A stretch of 8,802 nucleotides of DNA from CAZISM01 sp964541895. Lineage in GTDB: Bacteria; Zhuqueibacterota; Zhuqueibacteria; Residuimicrobiales; Residuimicrobiaceae. The DNA is taken from positions 1-8,802 of the forward strand of contig CAZISM010000179.1 in NCBI GenBank assembly GCA_964541895.1, in the 5' to 3' direction. Below the pieces are notes generated by a model that searched no databases, was not told where the DNA came from, and saw only the letters and a list, made by a program, of their open reading frames with translations. Numbering within the stretch: the stretch's first letter is position 1; every line of letters starts with the position of its first letter. The position numbers and the translations under genes were made by a program. Of the stretch, positions 7,204-8,802 are shown piece by piece.

Positions 7204-8802
7204 TTAACGCAGCAATTTTTCAAAATACGCCGCTGTGGCCAGGGCGCTGCCGCTGCCCCAGTCAAAGCCGCTGACGCCGCAGAGGCTGTCGCGGCCGCCG
7301 TGGGCATGGTTCTCGGCCGCCTGAGCTGCGGGTTTGCGCCACCAGCCCGTGGGATAGACGCGGTGATTGACCGGCGCAAACAGCGTCACCACTCCGGCCC
7401 GGCAGGCAGCCAGAGCCCGCTCTTTAAATTCGTTCTCGCCGGTGACGCGGTAAAAATCCAGCAGCGTGTCGGCAAACTGAGCCTGACGGGCGTCGTTCCA
7501 TTCGCCGTCGGTGTTCATTACACCGAATCCGCCGAACCCGTAAAAATTCAGAAACGGCGGNNNNNNNNNNNNNNNNNNNNNNNNNNNNNNNNNNNNNNNN
7601 NNNNNNNNNNNNNNNNNNNNNNNNNNNNNNNNNNNNNNNNNNNNNNNNNNNNNNNNNNNNCGATCTTGCGTCCAGTGGCGTTCCAGCATATAGGGGATAT
7701 ACGCGTCGCCGCCCGGGTGTTTGGCCAGGTCCTGCAGCAGGGCCTGATGATGCACCTGTTGCACCGGTGCAAAGGTAATCGCGTCTACAAAAGAGGGCAT
7801 GCCGCCGCCGGGTTCCTGCAGGGCGATGATGCCATCGCTGTATCTTTTGCAGAACGCGAGGATCTCTTTTTCCGGCGTGCAGTGACGATACCAGCGCAAC
7901 AGCTGGTACGCGGTCCAGGACATGTCGAACAGATGGTAGATGCCCGGCCCGCCGCCCTGATGGTGGCTGTGCACCCAGCGGGGCGGATCGGAAAAAACAA
8001 AAACCGTGGGAAACAGTCCCTGATCCTGCGGCGCCTGCAGCACCAGATCGCGGGTTTGCACGGCTTTGTCCTGCCACTCTTTCCGGTTCAGCTGCTTCCC
8101 CCAAAGATACAGACCGAACGAGGTGCGCAGGCTGTTGAACCACGGGCAGAACCAGACATCATCGCGATACGAGCGGTGCAGGCGAATGGCGCCGACGGTT
8201 TTTTGGTCGAGTCGGCGCTCGGCCCAGCGTTCCTCCAGTATGGGCGGGTAGATGCGTTCTGCATACTCGGCCATATCCGGCCGATCGTCGGTTGCGGCCA
8301 GTTGGCTCGCACCGGTTTTTCTCCAGAGATGGCTTCTCGCCCGGCTCATCGCTTCCGCCGGCTGGGCTTGAGCCGATACCCAAAGATAATAACTGTGATG
8401 CAGGGTCTTGCAGGTGACCGGTTGTCGTTCCTGTTGAAAGTAGACGTGACTGCGTACGCTCTGTCCAACCAGTCCGGTATGGAACAGCGGTCGCTGCTCC
8501 TGCCTCAGCAGGTTCATCGCCGCCGGGATCGGCTGCTGCTTGGTGATGGCGGCTATGTCACCGATGAGCGCTGCGGCCATGGTTTCGAATTGCGCGATCA
8601 GGGCCGGACTGCGCATCACATGTCGACCGATGACATCTGTCGGCGCCGGCACCAGGTGCGGTGAGAACACCTGCCCCGAGCTCCGCCACTCTGTCATTTG
8701 CCACACCGCCTGCATGGCGAGCACCGGCACGCCCTTATCCTGGTCTTTAGCCGCCAGCGTTTCCGTAATGTGCAGAAACGGCGAATCGGGATGCAGCTCG
8801 AT
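7204..8802 (-). CDS. Six-hairpin-glycosidase-like protein, 5' truncated and interrupted by an N gap
   Basis: The frame is open from the right edge (8802) to TAA 7204-7206. The GTG at 8730 is only an internal codon, because 24 further in-frame codons precede it (IELHPDSPFLHITETL...), so the true start lies outside the window. The 100-N gap at 7561-7660 removes an unknown part; the frame after it is clearly the same gene (FLNFYGFGGFGVMNTDGEWND). The protein is rich in aromatic-flanked helices: DDVWFCPWFNSLR, YHLFDMSWTAYQLLRWYRH, LLDFYRVTGENEFKERAL and a Gly-rich end, GFDWGSGSALATAAYFEKL. Paired helices carrying Trp/Tyr and acidic residues are typical of (alpha/alpha)6 toroids of six-hairpin glycosidases and polysaccharide lyases. 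I do not recognise a specific family and cannot name catalytic residues. Export cannot be judged without the N-terminus. It could equally be a non-catalytic barrel protein. It is transcribed toward cstA. Confidence 0.6.
   Translation of the reverse strand: MELHPDSPFLHITETLAAKDQDKGVPVLAMQAVWQMTEWRSSGQVFSPHLVPAPTDVIGRHVMRSPALIAQFETMAAALIGDIAAITKQQPIPAAMNLLRQEQRPLFHTGLVGQSVRSHVYFQQERQPVTCKTLHHSYYLWVSAQAQPAEAMSRARSHLWRKTGASQLAATDDRPDMAEYAERIYPPILEERWAERRLDQKTVGAIRLHRSYRDDVWFCPWFNSLRTSFGLYLWGKQLNRKEWQDKAVQTRDLVLQAPQDQGLFPTVFVFSDPPRWVHSHHQGGGPGIYHLFDMSWTAYQLLRWYRHCTPEKEILAFCKRYSDGIIALQEPGGGMPSFVDAITFAPVQQVHHQALLQDLAKHPGGDAYIPYMLERHWTQDXXXXXXXXXXXXXXXXXXXXXXXXXXXXXXXXXXPPFLNFYGFGGFGVMNTDGEWNDARQAQFADTLLDFYRVTGENEFKERALAACRAGVVTLFAPVNHRVYPTGWWRKPAAQAAENHAHGGRDSLCGVSGFDWGSGSALATAAYFEKLLR
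7271..7291. repeat. Imperfect 21-base direct repeat, copy 2
   Basis: Differs from 6923-6943 at two positions. On the minus strand it encodes part of DSLCGVSG just before the GFDWGSGS motif of the six-hairpin-like protein. Confidence 0.3.
7561..7660. other. Assembly gap (100 Ns) inside the six-hairpin-like gene
   Basis: Exactly 100 Ns, a placeholder. The gene's frame happens to be the same on both sides, but as true gap size is unknown this does not prove an intact frame. Protein sequence here is missing from the middle-to-C-terminal part of the barrel. Confidence 0.98.

Noticed and set aside
7090..8664. 524-codon open frame on the + strand crossing the N gap
   Set aside because: Antisense to the six-hairpin-like gene. 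The frame is kept open by GC-biased codons and by Ns; its translation shows no recognisable domain.
8728..8730. GTG at 8730 as the start of the six-hairpin-like gene
   Set aside because: The same frame stays open for 24 more codons to the window edge with ordinary protein-like sequence, so the gene starts outside the window.

Overview
This is an 8.8 kb piece of a bacterial chromosome, most likely from a draft or metagenome-derived assembly: it contains two runs of exactly 100 Ns (4768-4867 and 7561-7660), the usual placeholder for a scaffold gap of unknown size. The DNA is moderately GC-rich by eye, the + strand gene has a clear AAGGAG ribosome binding site, and sigma70-like promoter boxes can be found. 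The gene mix is a secreted DUF5107/TPR protein, a secreted Gfo/Idh/MocA oxidoreductase, an M15-like peptidase, a CstA transporter and a six-hairpin-like protein. It suggests a Gram-negative heterotroph, perhaps of the KSB1/Calditrichota/Zixibacteria type. That placement is a guess from gene style, not from a marker gene.

Layout. Positions 1-1629 (minus strand) hold a two-gene unit. A Gfo/Idh/MocA-type oxidoreductase with a Sec-like signal peptide (646-1629) overlaps by ATGA an exported M15/DUF882-like peptidase (649 down to the window edge, 3' end missing). A 198-base divergent intergenic region (1630-1827) follows, with a good + strand promoter, a perfect minus-strand -10 box and two small inverted repeats. 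From 1828 rightwards runs a long secreted protein with an N-terminal DUF5107 domain and a C-terminal TPR superhelix; its 3' end is lost in the first gap. On the other side of that gap, on the minus strand, is a nearly complete cstA (start 6816), whose last few dozen codons are also lost in the gap, so the two genes converge there. A 387-base leader (6817-7203) with a plausible promoter precedes cstA. The rest (7204-8802, minus strand) is a large gene of an alpha/alpha-barrel, six-hairpin-glycosidase-like type, interrupted by the second gap and running off the right edge at its 5' end.

How the genes may work together. Three of the five proteins start with visible export signals, and two (DUF5107, six-hairpin-like) have folds associated with carbohydrate recognition or cleavage. 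CstA is a peptide or pyruvate importer. A nutrient-scavenging theme (extracellular or periplasmic processing, then uptake) is reasonable, but no gene here fixes a substrate. No mobile element, CRISPR array, tRNA or rRNA was seen. Any open frame that reads through either N run is an assembly artefact beyond the gap, except that the six-hairpin-like gene resumes convincingly on the far side of its gap.
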